The translations under genes and the position numbers were made by a program. A stretch of DNA of 64,000 nt from positions 264,580-328,579 of the forward strand of contig NZ_KB890756.1 in the NCBI RefSeq assembly GCF_000373245.1, written 5' to 3'. Below, one piece after another: positions 18,481 through 26,907 of this stretch. The stretch comes from Echinicola pacifica DSM 19836. Its GTDB lineage: Bacteria > Bacteroidota > Bacteroidia > Cytophagales > Cyclobacteriaceae. Position 1 is the first letter of the stretch, and each line of letters opens with the position of its first letter. Below the pieces are notes generated by a model. That model saw only the letters and a list, made by a program, of their open reading frames with translations, searched no databases and was not told the DNA's origin.

Positions 18481-18867
18481 ACAATGGGACAATGATGGTG
18501 CTATGACTACTGCTGACTTCTCTTAGATGTTCACGATATCCAGAGATCTCCTCAGGTAAGAGCATATTCCTTCCCTCAATACCCACTGGATCTACCAACT
18601 ATGCGCTTGTTGGTTTCCCACCTTGGGATGTCAGTAGGATATGCTACTTCATCCGGCCTGTCAAGCCTCAGTATCCAGATCTTGTACGTTGGTATCGGGG
18701 TTTACCGTTTTGCTTCCCTGTCCTCCGGGAGGGGCTTCACTCCATGCTTTACAGCATACGGGCTTGCGACTTGCTAATGCTTCGGAAAACTACTCCCGCA
18801 CCTAAGGGACTTTCACCCTTTGGAATAATTAGGTATCTTAGGTACCAGATGCCCATGCCAGGCACAC
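18481..18867 (-). mobile_element. 5' part of a group II intron (truncated before the reverse transcriptase)
   Basis: Read on the minus strand from 18867, the sequence begins with the conserved intron start GUGUGCC and continues with features of domain I of bacterial group II introns: GGCAUGGGCAUC, AAAGGGUGAAAGUCCCUUA, UAGCAAGUCGCAAGCC and GUGAAGCC. Near its other end lies AGAAGUCAGCAGUAGUCAUAG, the segment that normally lies shortly upstream of the intron-encoded protein start. The reverse transcriptase ORF and domains V and VI are absent; an IS21-type end lies about 40 bases farther. It can no longer splice or move by itself. The 5' exon side (18868 onward) is the sequence into which it inserted. 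Confidence 0.85.
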
Positions 18868-19028
18868 ATAATGTGTAAAAAATATGCTTGGCTGATGGAG
18901 AAGAGTTAAGGACAGTGCTTTCAACGCGCACTATTTTTATTAAGCAAGCGTGTTGGTACTTGCATAGATTGATACTGATTTATTTTAAAACCCCTCACAT
19001 TTCTTACACCAATGTTAGTCAGAATGCT

Positions 19029-19910
19029 ATGACAACATCACTTAAATATATAATCGTATTTATTCTGACACTTTGGACTACCGAACTTTTAGCTAGTCCA
19101 CAAATGCCAGACTATGTGATTTATGGCAAAGATACAATTGCGACTTACCACCTTATTCTTGAACAATATTTACAACGACAAGACTCAGCAAATAGAGAAC
19201 AACTTTATGGACTTGCATTTAGGGACGGGGCATCTTTTAATTGTTGGAGAGGTTATCAAGCAATTTATAAAATTGAGAACGACAGTTTATTCCTTGTTGA
19301 CATTATAAATTGTGGTCAATTGGGAAATGAAAAAATTGATAAGGCTCAATCCTATGAAAAAATAAAATCCATTTTTGGGAACAAGTTAAAAAACGAAAAA
19401 GTTTTTTTTGATTGGTTTGACGGCTATGTAAATTTTCCTTTGACAAATAAAGTACTGAGGTGGGACGGAGTTTTTTACAAGATATTTGAGCGAGAAAAAG
19501 TTATCACTATTTCAAACGGACTTGTTGGTAGTAAGGAAGATTTTGACAACTATATTGACGACCCAAAAAGAATCGACAGACGAGATGGAAATAAGGTTTC
19601 TGACATCTTATTCAAAAAACTTAAAAAGACAAAATGGAAAAACAATAATGATTTTGACTGTGGTGACAAATATTTAGTGACAATAGACGAAAATGGAAAT
19701 GTATCAAAAGTTAGAATGCTTCATACTGACGAAGAAATTGAAAAATATTATGAGAAAGAAGAGTTTACTTTTTGTATTAGCAAAATGTTCAATTCTTTGA
19801 AAGACTTAAAATTTGACATAATTAAAGACAAGGGAATACCAATATCTGAAGACATTTATATTGAAACGTGGATTGAGGATAACGGAAAAATCAAAAACTG
19901 GACCTATTAA
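19029..19910 (+). CDS. Exported protein of unknown function
   Basis: The frame is open from 18888, but the ATG at 19029 gives a clear signal peptide (LKYIIVFILTLWTTELLAS) and 293 residues. The mature protein is Lys/Asp/Asn-rich with few hydrophobic stretches. Its C-terminal part (GDKYLVTIDENGNVSKVR) resembles the repeated strand pattern of TonB-C or energy-transducer-like domains found in many Bacteroidota hypothetical proteins, a weak similarity. Base composition is clearly more AT-rich than the housekeeping genes around it. It lies between the group II intron fragment and a cassette-like boundary, which suggests recent acquisition. I do not recognise a function. Confidence 0.65.
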   Translation: MTTSLKYIIVFILTLWTTELLASPQMPDYVIYGKDTIATYHLILEQYLQRQDSANREQLYGLAFRDGASFNCWRGYQAIYKIENDSLFLVDIINCGQLGNEKIDKAQSYEKIKSIFGNKLKNEKVFFDWFDGYVNFPLTNKVLRWDGVFYKIFEREKVITISNGLVGSKEDFDNYIDDPKRIDRRDGNKVSDILFKKLKKTKWKNNNDFDCGDKYLVTIDENGNVSKVRMLHTDEEIEKYYEKEEFTFCISKMFNSLKDLKFDIIKDKGIPISEDIYIETWIEDNGKIKNWTY

Positions 19911-19957
19911 AAGCATTACCGATAAAATCGGTCTGGCAAAATAGCAGCTGAAGTGCA

Positions 19958-20056
19958 TCTATGTAACATTTGTGCAAGGTTCAAAGGCGGTAGTTCTATT
20001 AAACTTTTGTGCTAAAATCCGCCAAATCGCCAAGCCAAAAAACGTTATCTGCAAGC
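19958..20056 (+). repeat. Cassette-like boundary with imperfect palindrome
   Basis: The stretch begins TGTAACATTTGTG and ends CAAAAAACGTTATCTGCA, so the two ends are imperfect inverted copies (TAACATTT against AAACGTTA), with GGCGG and CCGCC blocks between them. It separates the exported-protein gene from the tyrosinase gene. Layout is like the recombination palindromes between gene cassettes, but it does not match the integron attC core consensus. Confidence 0.35.
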
Positions 20057-20100
20057 ATGACTTAAAACTAAATAAATTACTAACCAATAAATTTTTAATT

Positions 20101-22794
20101 ATGGGTGTACGTAAAAATGCTAAATTCCTAACCGCTTTGGAGAGGGAAGATTTTGTCAAAGCTTGTGTCTTAATGAAGGCAGATATCGTCAATCCTGGAG
20201 CTCCTGCTTCAGAGCAATACAGTAAATGGGATGAAAGTGTAGCATTGCACTTGATGATCCAACAAGGCCTGGCAGGAGGCTTGTCTGTAAACTTTGGCCA
20301 TGGTGGCTCAGGTGCGTATAGTTTTTACAGTTGGCATCGCTATTATTTATATCAATTCGAACAGCAACTTCAATCCTATGTTCCTGGTGTCATGGTACCT
20401 TATTGGGACTGGACCGATCCAAGTTCTATTATGACTGATACATTCTTAGGGCCCGATGGCGGTACGGGCACTGTCGTCCAAACTGGATATTTCGCAGAAA
20501 GCGCCCCAGGCACTGGAAGCAATACAACCGCTTCTCCAGCGTGGTGGCCAGCAGGACTAAGCGGTTGGACATTACATTCAAGCTTCGGCTCTTTCTGGGA
20601 TGGCGGACTGAAAAGAAGTATAGGCAGTGTATCTGGCTTACCTTCAGCCTCTGCGGTTAGTGCGGCTTTAGCTCTAACGACTTATTCTGCATTTCAAAAC
20701 GCAGTTGAGAGCGGTAGTGGTTTACCTTCTGGTCATAATCAAATGCACAATGGTATGCATATTTGGATAGGTGGACATATGGGAGACCCGACAGCTTCAC
20801 CTTTTGATCCATTCTTCTATCTACATCATTGCAATATAGACCGATTATGGGCTATGTGGCAGGTGGATGGTCATGACACTGTCTATCCCTCTTCGGGTGG
20901 CGACAACCAACACCATCGCACGGACCTAATGTATCCTTGGGTAGGAACTACTGCAGGTTATGGCACTTCTTCCTCTATTTCCTCAAGTATTCCAATGCCT
21001 GACTATTCTGCTTTGGGTCCTCAGTCAAATGAAGACACCCTAGACTATAGGAATGCGTTTGGTTATACCTATGATTGTATCTCAGTTATAGGCATAGGAC
21101 TTGACAGGACAGGCAGTATGAATGGTCTGACGCCTGACCCAATGGTTGTAACAAATCCAGATGTCACCAAGTGGGAAGCCGCTAAGCGTGGAGTTTCAGC
21201 ATTTCTGCAAGATTGTGAGACGGTTCAGGACAGTGGAACTATATATGTTACAGGAGGAGTTAAGACATTCAGAAGTTCAGGAGGAAATCAGTTTGACAAT
21301 GTGTTTACAAGTCCAGGTTATGGATTGATTAAGCAAGGGACATCCTTCAGCAAAGCCAGTTTCGATTCTTCAATCGCGGCCATGTCGCCTGGTGGAGGTA
21401 CTCCATTGGCAGATGCTTTACTCGATGTGGAAAACACACTGGTAGATCCTGTCTTTGGGGGAATTCCTGCTGATGAAAGAAGATATTTGGCCATGTTGAC
21501 AGATGGAATTCTTACGAGTGGTGCAGCTATGTCGACTATATCAGCAGGAAGTCTGGACAGGACAGTAATCTTTGGTATGGGTTTCGGAAATGGTGCAGCA
21601 GTAGACTATGCAACCATAGCCGATATGGTAAGCAAGGGACAAAGCATTCCCACTACACAAGTTTTTCACGGAGAAAATGCTGGAACTATAGATAAATTTT
21701 ATTCTAATGCATTGGCTGCAGCAATAGGATTTACAAGTGTTTTTGACCCAGTACTCGAGCTTTTTGAAGGCGAACATGCACATCTCAACTATTATGCTAC
21801 TTCTGCAGACGATGCATTATTGATTACCTGTCAGGGTATGGATTTCTCGTCAAAGAATTGGTCTTATGTTTTAAAATCTCCTAGCGGTGATATTCTTTAC
21901 GGGGATCACCAGCATAATGGTCATGAAAGCTGCAATCATTGTTGTCCATTGCCTATAGTTACCAATAGAGTATCCAATGGAAGATTGACATTGGTCGTAC
22001 AGCGTGATCATGCGTCTAAACATTGTTGGGTTGGGAAATGGCAATTGATGATTGCTTATAAAACCAGAGATATGGACAAAATGATGATGCCGGTCATAGG
22101 TGAACTTATTTTCCCTGTTTCTGCAGGACTGATTAGAGGTAACCAGTACAACAGATTATTGACTAAAACCAAACAACGTCAGGCGAGCAGAAATATGATT
22201 GCAATTTCTCGTAACTCATTAGATACGCGTGCAGTAGGAACCAACAGCAATGATCGGGAAGCATGCAATGTAGTGGTTAATATTTATGCCCGAACCAATC
22301 TCAAGTTGGATATCGGATCTAAAACCTCGATACTGAAAACAGGCTGTGCGCTCGATGTAAACCTAGTTGCTTCGAGTAACCTTGGTATGGTAGAAATTGA
22401 AAGTACATTTGCCAGATTAATTTCACCATCCTTCGATATCAACAAGATCATCTCCCAGGATGAAATATTGAAGCTTAAACATAAGGCAGAAAAGTACAAA
22501 CGGTATTCTAATAAATATGATCCTGCAATCGAAATTGCAAGAAGACTCCGTGATCAAGAAAATAAGTCCCTTATTGTGGATAAGGAAGTCATATTTAAAA
22601 GGCAGAAAGGCCAAACATGGACCTTAGATGCTGGAAAAGTAGAAACACCTGGAGTTCAGCATATAGGTATAATGGTAACAGGGGTCTATCACCCACAATA
22701 CAAAGACCTTACAGCTGACCATTGTTGTGATGACAAGCATAATCATGCCGAATCGTTCACCAGAATTTTGAATTATTCTATAGCTGTAAAATAA
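20101..22794 (+). CDS. Tyrosinase (copper oxidase) fused to a von Willebrand A domain
   Basis: An 897-residue multidomain protein. Residues about 45-260 are a type-3 dicopper tyrosinase domain: CuA candidate histidines H50, H67 and H79 (YSWHRYYLYQFE) and CuB histidines H216, H220 and H243 (HNGMHIW; DPFFYLHHCNIDRLW). Residues about 328-560 form a VWA domain with a MIDAS-like DRTGS (D335, T337, S339), a GGGTPLADAL threonine motif and a LTDGI aspartate. The remaining 330 residues are unassigned and carry two Cys/His-rich stretches (HNGHESCNHCC; DHCCDDKHNH) that may bind metal. Tyrosinases oxidise phenols to quinones, leading to melanin or cross-links. No signal peptide is visible at the ATG of 20101, which I preferred because the frame upstream to 19972 crosses the boundary palindrome. 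It is flanked by mobile debris. Confidence 0.85.
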   Translation: MGVRKNAKFLTALEREDFVKACVLMKADIVNPGAPASEQYSKWDESVALHLMIQQGLAGGLSVNFGHGGSGAYSFYSWHRYYLYQFEQQLQSYVPGVMVPYWDWTDPSSIMTDTFLGPDGGTGTVVQTGYFAESAPGTGSNTTASPAWWPAGLSGWTLHSSFGSFWDGGLKRSIGSVSGLPSASAVSAALALTTYSAFQNAVESGSGLPSGHNQMHNGMHIWIGGHMGDPTASPFDPFFYLHHCNIDRLWAMWQVDGHDTVYPSSGGDNQHHRTDLMYPWVGTTAGYGTSSSISSSIPMPDYSALGPQSNEDTLDYRNAFGYTYDCISVIGIGLDRTGSMNGLTPDPMVVTNPDVTKWEAAKRGVSAFLQDCETVQDSGTIYVTGGVKTFRSSGGNQFDNVFTSPGYGLIKQGTSFSKASFDSSIAAMSPGGGTPLADALLDVENTLVDPVFGGIPADERRYLAMLTDGILTSGAAMSTISAGSLDRTVIFGMGFGNGAAVDYATIADMVSKGQSIPTTQVFHGENAGTIDKFYSNALAAAIGFTSVFDPVLELFEGEHAHLNYYATSADDALLITCQGMDFSSKNWSYVLKSPSGDILYGDHQHNGHESCNHCCPLPIVTNRVSNGRLTLVVQRDHASKHCWVGKWQLMIAYKTRDMDKMMMPVIGELIFPVSAGLIRGNQYNRLLTKTKQRQASRNMIAISRNSLDTRAVGTNSNDREACNVVVNIYARTNLKLDIGSKTSILKTGCALDVNLVASSNLGMVEIESTFARLISPSFDINKIISQDEILKLKHKAEKYKRYSNKYDPAIEIARRLRDQENKSLIVDKEVIFKRQKGQTWTLDAGKVETPGVQHIGIMVTGVYHPQYKDLTADHCCDDKHNHAESFTRILNYSIAVK

Positions 22795-22834
22795 GAATGA
22801 ATTAGAATGCTAAATGAGCCAGCAGATATCAATA

Positions 22835-22877
22835 GATAAGCAGAATACTCTCCTACAGGAAGGGCATTCTGCTTATC
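22835..22877 (+). terminator. Hairpin after the tyrosinase gene
   Basis: A perfect 12-bp stem GATAAGCAGAAT/ATTCTGCTTATC with a 19-base loop, 40 bases after the tyrosinase stop and followed by ATTTT. It probably ends that transcript, and it argues that the next gene starts downstream of it. Confidence 0.65.
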
Positions 22878-22915
22878 ATTTTACGTTATGGGGCAGTATA
22901 AAACCGACAACGACA

Positions 22916-23701
22916 ATGAGAAAACCATTTAAAATAGGACAAAAAGAATATAAATTCAAAAAAGATGCAATTATGCATTATCGATTTATTTTAAATTCTT
23001 ACGACTTTGGACAATCACTAAATGATTCCGATTATGACGACATTATTGACTTATTGAATTATAACTATTTTAATAATTTAGATGAACTGGAAACGACTGA
23101 TGAATATAGTGAAGAAGAAATAAGCAATGAAGTTGAAAGCGAAGTAGGTAATGAAAATAATGAAGCGGAATTATCAATTGAAGATATAAAAATCGCAAGA
23201 GTTCAGTTTAACACTAAATGTTTTGAAATTTTTTACAGTGACAAAACAAGTGCATATATTTCATACCTAATGATAATTAATAACACTAAATATACTCCTG
23301 AAAAATTATTTTATGTTGCATGTAGAAACTCTATTCACGATGATATTAAAGCTGTAAAACAAGAGTATTTTGACAAAAATTCAGTAAAAGGACATGTTAA
23401 ATGTCAAGAAACTGGAATACTATCAAAATGGACTGAATTAGTCATTGACCATAGACAGCCTAACACATTTTCGGTTATAGTCGATAGGTTTAAAGAAGTA
23501 AATAGAGTTGAATTGAATTTGATTGAATATATTTCAAACGACCAAAATCAAATAATTTTTAAAAACGATACTTGGACAGGACAATTTAGAAAATATCATA
23601 TGGAAAAGGCAAGTTTGAGAATTGTTAGAACAGAATGTAATTCAAGTAGAACTGGTTTAGCGAGACTTAAACGAACATCAAAAGACTTAACAATCAAATG
23701 A
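22916..23701 (+). CDS. DUF3223-domain protein (possible nuclease-like)
   Basis: The frame is open from 22814, but that segment contains the terminator-like hairpin, so the ATG at 22916 (MRKPFKIGQKEYKFKKDA) is preferred, giving 261 residues. Residues 10-50 fit DUF3223 (KKDAIMHYRFILNSYDFGQSLNDSDYDDI) and the matching second half has NTKCFEIFYSD. After an acidic linker at about 55-90, the C-terminal half has C-x-x-T-G and IDHRQPNTFSVIV, an HNH-like CxxTG...DHxxP pattern found with DUF3223. A DNA-related role is possible but unproven. It is AT-rich and framed by GTTATGGGGC before and CCATAACAGGCG after, a cassette-like layout. Confidence 0.65.
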   Translation: MRKPFKIGQKEYKFKKDAIMHYRFILNSYDFGQSLNDSDYDDIIDLLNYNYFNNLDELETTDEYSEEEISNEVESEVGNENNEAELSIEDIKIARVQFNTKCFEIFYSDKTSAYISYLMIINNTKYTPEKLFYVACRNSIHDDIKAVKQEYFDKNSVKGHVKCQETGILSKWTELVIDHRQPNTFSVIVDRFKEVNRVELNLIEYISNDQNQIIFKNDTWTGQFRKYHMEKASLRIVRTECNSSRTGLARLKRTSKDLTIK

Positions 23702-23736
23702 AAAACCGACCCCATAACAGGCGTTCGGCCAAAAAC

Positions 23737-24105
23737 GACACTATCCCAAAAAGTGTCTATTAAACTAAAATGCTTTTTGGCGAATATTAAAGGTAGCGTC
23801 CCATTAGGTGTGTAAGTGTAGAAAAGTTGTCCTGGAATTTTTTGGCCCATTTAAAGGTAAGCATCCGACGAACCCATATAGTTAATTTTGGACTTGTAGG
23901 TTTGTATGTTTTGGGTAACTATTTAGGGTTGTACCCCTCATTTAGAAGGCAAGTTGACAGAATTCTTTTTTTTGCTTTAGGCTCTGGATTCTTTCGAATA
24001 CGTCCTTAAGCCATTCAAACTGAACCAATTTATGATTATGTTTGAAAACCGTCTAAAATTCTAACCAACCCTAAAATTCATTTACACACTTTGCGGGATA
24101 GAGTC
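23737..24105. mobile_element. Collapsed IS256-like element bounded by inverted repeats
   Basis: Imperfect terminal inverted repeats of about 23-27 bp lie at 23737-23763 (GACACTATCCCAAAAAGTGT) and 24083-24105 (reverse complement GACTCTATCCCGCAAAGTGT). Only about 370 bases lie between the outer ends, against about 1.3 kb for a full element, so most of the transposase gene is gone. A minus-strand stretch near 23840 reads WAKKFQDNF, weakly like IS256 transposases. No target duplication is evident. It could alternatively be a MITE-type derivative. Confidence 0.5.
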
Positions 24106-24127
24106 TGGACTGGCCTTGTTTGTGTTT

Positions 24128-24736
24128 TTATGCGAAGTAATATAATTCAATGAGTAGCTTTTCACTATCCTTCCACATTATCCATCCATATTTCCAATCC
24201 TCCTCTGAACCCCATTTCACCTGTAACCAATCTCCTTTTATCTGACTAGGATGGTAAAACTCATCTTTGTCATAATAGACTTTTTTGGAATTCTCTAAAG
24301 GGGAGTCCAATAATGGATTACTTACTTCATTAAAACCTATCGAAAACACACTTAAAACATGCTCTTCCCAAGTTTGGAATATTACTCCTTTTTCACCTTT
24401 TGGGATAAAACCTATTTCATTATTTTCAGACTTAACTTTATAAAATGAGTTGTCTTTTGATAAACACTTTAGTGAAAGCACCTCATACTCATCATCAAAA
24501 ACAATATGATTTTGCACTTTTCCTTCTTTGTCAAAAACAAATATCGTATCTCCAAACTGATAATTCTCACTTGTGCTAATCAAACCTATTGCTCCTTCTA
24601 ATACGCCTTGCTCTATTTGAGAACTTTTAGATTCTACTCCTTCCTTGAAGACACTGCCTAGGGAAGTTGTTTTACCTGCTTTTTCATAATGGCAGGACAT
24701 TAATAGAAATAAACCAAACAAACATATACTTTTCAT
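24128..24736 (-). CDS. Putative immunity lipoprotein of RHS cassette A
   Basis: A 202-residue protein with a lipoprotein signal peptide (lipobox LMSC, mature Cys15). The rest is polar and beta-rich with two SH3-like halves (GDTIFVFDKEGKV; GDWLQVKWGSEEDWKYGWI). It begins only four bases after the stop of the toxin tip upstream. Position makes it the immunity protein, and its predicted envelope location fits the predicted target of that toxin, peptidoglycan. No known immunity family is recognised; the assignment is from context. Confidence 0.65.
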   Translation of the reverse strand: MKSICLFGLFLLMSCHYEKAGKTTSLGSVFKEGVESKSSQIEQGVLEGAIGLISTSENYQFGDTIFVFDKEGKVQNHIVFDDEYEVLSLKCLSKDNSFYKVKSENNEIGFIPKGEKGVIFQTWEEHVLSVFSIGFNEVSNPLLDSPLENSKKVYYDKDEFYHPSQIKGDWLQVKWGSEEDWKYGWIMWKDSEKLLIELYYFA

Positions 24737-24740
24737 AATC

Positions 24741-25562
24741 CTATCTATTTAGCCAATTAAAATCAATATTAGACTGCCTTGTAGGTGCAACTGGTACATA
24801 CTTCCAATCAAGCTTTCCGTACTGCAAGCCTAAATGTCCGTGGTCATTATGCCCCACCTACTTTGGTTACACCATTTAAATTACCGCTCTTCCCTTGGTA
24901 ATTTTTGGTAAACCCGAACGTTGCGGCAGCATCATATCCTGTTTGATTTTTTACAGAACTAAAAGAATTGCTAACAAAAGCATTTGCACTCTGAAAACTA
25001 TTTCCATCAGTATTTAAATATCTAAAGTCAACATCTAATCCACTAGTTTTCCTAAATGCCCATGACCTGCATGGTGCCCTGAACTTGTAGCTGATTGAAA
25101 ACTTGGTTGCCAAGGGTCACTACCATTTGAAGATGACATGTCACCTAAACTTAAATTAAACCCGAACTCTGTATTTAATTTATTTACGAGTCCGAACAAT
25201 GCGGCCGCTGTCTCTGCTTGCAAAAAGTGATCTCCCTGTCCCACTGTTTCCAATGGGGAGGTTGAATTACCTCCTGCATCGGAGGAGCCATACCTACTAA
25301 ACCCTTCTCCGCTCGCTGGAAACTGAACTAACCCTACATCATTTTTATCTAATTGTCCGGCTAGCCTAAAACCTGTTTCACTGGCATTATTCTGAACGTA
25401 CAATCTGTCAAGACTATCCTCAGTTTGCACCGTTCTAATGAAACCATTATTACTTATATAATGGTCATCCAAAGCCCCTGTCGGGTCGGTTCTCATTATT
25501 GGGTTGTTCTGGACGAAGTTGTACGGTGATACCCATGTTCTCAAATGAGCCAGCGGATCCAC
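24741..25562 (-). pseudogene. Orphan RHS tip A with MepA/M15-like peptidase toxin, frameshifted twice
   Basis: Starts with the end of the RHS core (VDPLAHLRTWVSPYNFVQNNPI...DPTGAL). The tip contains SLGDMSSSNGSDP, then GHHAGHGHLGK. At the A4 run near 25,050 the frame is lost by one missing base; the next frame continues TSGLDVDFRYLNTDG and then at a G4 run near 24,857 a one-base gain returns it to HNDHGHLGLQYG and a final WLNR. GLDVD and DHGHL are the zinc-ligand motifs of MepA/M15-type murein endopeptidases. So two compensating indels in homopolymers split an otherwise complete toxin. There is no ATG; an in-frame TAG replaces the Leu codon of RFLSVDPL. Sequencing error is the main alternative to true inactivation. 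Confidence 0.65.
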
Positions 25563-25651
25563 ATTCTAAAACCTCTGTACGGTTTTTTACCTCGAACTCC
25601 TTTTCCCTACACAGCTCACCGCTCAAAGAACTCTTTCAGAATGTCGTTGCA
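25555..25651 (-). repeat. RHS-junction repeat, copy A
   Basis: The most diverged of five ~98-bp copies. On the minus strand it starts TGCAACGACATTCTGAAAGA, passes ACCGTACAGAGG and ends TTTTAGAATGTGGATCC, the point where RHS core homology begins. Other copies: 26626-26722, 28022-28119, 30508-30605, 32184-32281; a stub remains at 29279-29310. Confidence 0.8.
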
Positions 25652-25704
25652 CTTCAGCTTTCAAATTTGGTTTTAATGATTAGATCAAAATTTAAATGAC
25701 TTAG

Positions 25705-25893
25705 CTATTTTCGAAATAAATAATAAAAAAGAAAAATAGAAAATATCACAAATAATGTTATTATAAACCGATAAACCCTCACTAACCTACCCTCTTTTTT
25801 CGTAGCGAGATAAATTATGTGTTTTATTAAAATATAATACATCGAAATACAAGCAACTAATAATATGATTTTAACCATCATTGTTTTTTTCAT
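25705..25893 (-). CDS. Putative immunity protein of cassette B, small membrane protein
   Basis: A 62-residue protein consisting almost entirely of two transmembrane helices (VKIILLVACISMYYILI and FIITLFVIFSIFLFYYLF) joined by a basic loop. Its ATG overlaps the stop of the toxin tip (ATGA overlap), so translation is coupled. Small two-helix immunity proteins are typical partners of membrane-damaging toxins; this is inference from context, as no family is recognised. Confidence 0.6.
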   Translation of the reverse strand: MKKTMMVKIILLVACISMYYILIKHIIYLATKKEGRLVRVYRFIITLFVIFSIFLFYYLFRK

Positions 25894-26639
25894 TTTTCGG
25901 GTCTAACAATCACCTCAGGTAAATCTATTTCGGGAACGAGATTTGCTTCATATAACAAATTATAAATCTGATTAGAGAAGTTTTTAGAATCAAATCCAAT
26001 TTTCTTACTATCAAGATTGATATTCTTCAATTTATGGTCTAAGTTCAGTTCAAAATCATTAATCATTTTATTAAATGATTTTGAAAACTCGAGATAATCA
26101 TCTCCTAAATTAGTAATTCCTGAAAAATTTGTATACGCTCCTTCTCCATAAATTGAAGCATCATATGTTATTCCAGGAATAGAAGGTATACCAAAATTAA
26201 ACCCACTTAAAAGATCTGAAACTTTTTCTGCTTTTGGATTCAACGTGAGTTCAGCACTTGCTTCAAATGGAAGGGATACTCCAGGAGGACCGCCTATAAA
26301 ACCACCGACGTTAACCCCTAACCCTTCCATATCCTGAATATTGTTGACTTGCCAATTTATACCACCTGAACCACCTAAAGTTAAACCTATTCCTTGTTGC
26401 CCACCGAGTGAAAGAGTTTGGTAAACTCCAATATTTTTGTCCAGATCAAAAGCAACACCAATGTTGTAACTAGCCGTTACTCCAAGTCCATTTGCCAAAA
26501 GTGGAACCGATCCTCTAAATCCATATTGAACATAAAACGCTTCCAAACCATCCAGGTCTATTGCCTGTATTGGAGTATTGCTCGCAAACTGATACGGCGT
26601 CAGCATGGGATAGCTCTTGGTCAAAGGATCGACACTCAA
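25890..26639 (-). CDS. Orphan RHS C-terminal tip B, unknown toxin
   Basis: Begins SVDPLTKSYPMLTPYQF and SNTPIQAIDLDGLE, the last 35 residues of an RHS core, and continues with an unrelated 215-residue tip. The tip is Gly-rich and strand-rich (SLGGQQGIGLTLGGSGG; VNVGGFIGGPPG), then turns polar and helical (DHKLKNINLDSKKIGFDSK). That is compatible with a pore-forming or membrane-inserting domain, which would fit the two-helix partner downstream, but no family is recognised. There is no ATG start; expression would need a TTG start or recombination into a full RHS gene. Confidence 0.65.
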   Translation of the reverse strand: MSVDPLTKSYPMLTPYQFASNTPIQAIDLDGLEAFYVQYGFRGSVPLLANGLGVTASYNIGVAFDLDKNIGVYQTLSLGGQQGIGLTLGGSGGINWQVNNIQDMEGLGVNVGGFIGGPPGVSLPFEASAELTLNPKAEKVSDLLSGFNFGIPSIPGITYDASIYGEGAYTNFSGITNLGDDYLEFSKSFNKMINDFELNLDHKLKNINLDSKKIGFDSKNFSNQIYNLLYEANLVPEIDLPEVIVRPEK

Positions 26640-26722
26640 AAACCTCTGTACGGTTTTTTAACCCGACTCACTTTTCCCTACATGGCTTTCCGGTCAAAGA
26701 ACGCTTCCAAAATGCCTTTGCA
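26626..26722 (-). repeat. RHS-junction repeat, copy B
   Basis: Second copy of the ~98-bp repeat; on the minus strand it reads through a short frame ending GILEAFFDRKAM-stop, then GTAGGGAAAAGTGAGTCGGG, then AACCGTACAGAGGTTTTTGAG. Here the core joint is the TTG (Leu) class, so the frame is not stopped at the joint. Confidence 0.8.
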
Positions 26723-26907
26723 TCTCAGCTCACAAGGATATTGATTTAACAACTTCTTACTTTCATTTGAACATGTTTTCATTTGAAGAAAAAACCCATT
26801 CCATTCAACAGTCACTTCCCCGAAAGAAGAAAAGAAAGCCCGTGCACTAATTGCATGGCCGGGTGGACAAGGTTTTTGCAATAAAAAATACTAACCGGGG
26901 CTTTTGT

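Noticed and set aside
19958..20056. Integron attC site
   Set aside because: The RYYYAAC and GTTRRRY cores are not met, and no integrase gene is visible in the window.
23827..24009. A 60-residue frame inside the IS256-like remnant
   Set aside because: It overlaps decayed transposase sequence on the other strand and has no protein-like motif.
26678..26881. A 67-residue frame ending GILEAFFDRKAM
   Set aside because: Its end is the conserved RHS-junction repeat; the same short frame ends in stops in every copy, so it is repeat sequence and not a gene.
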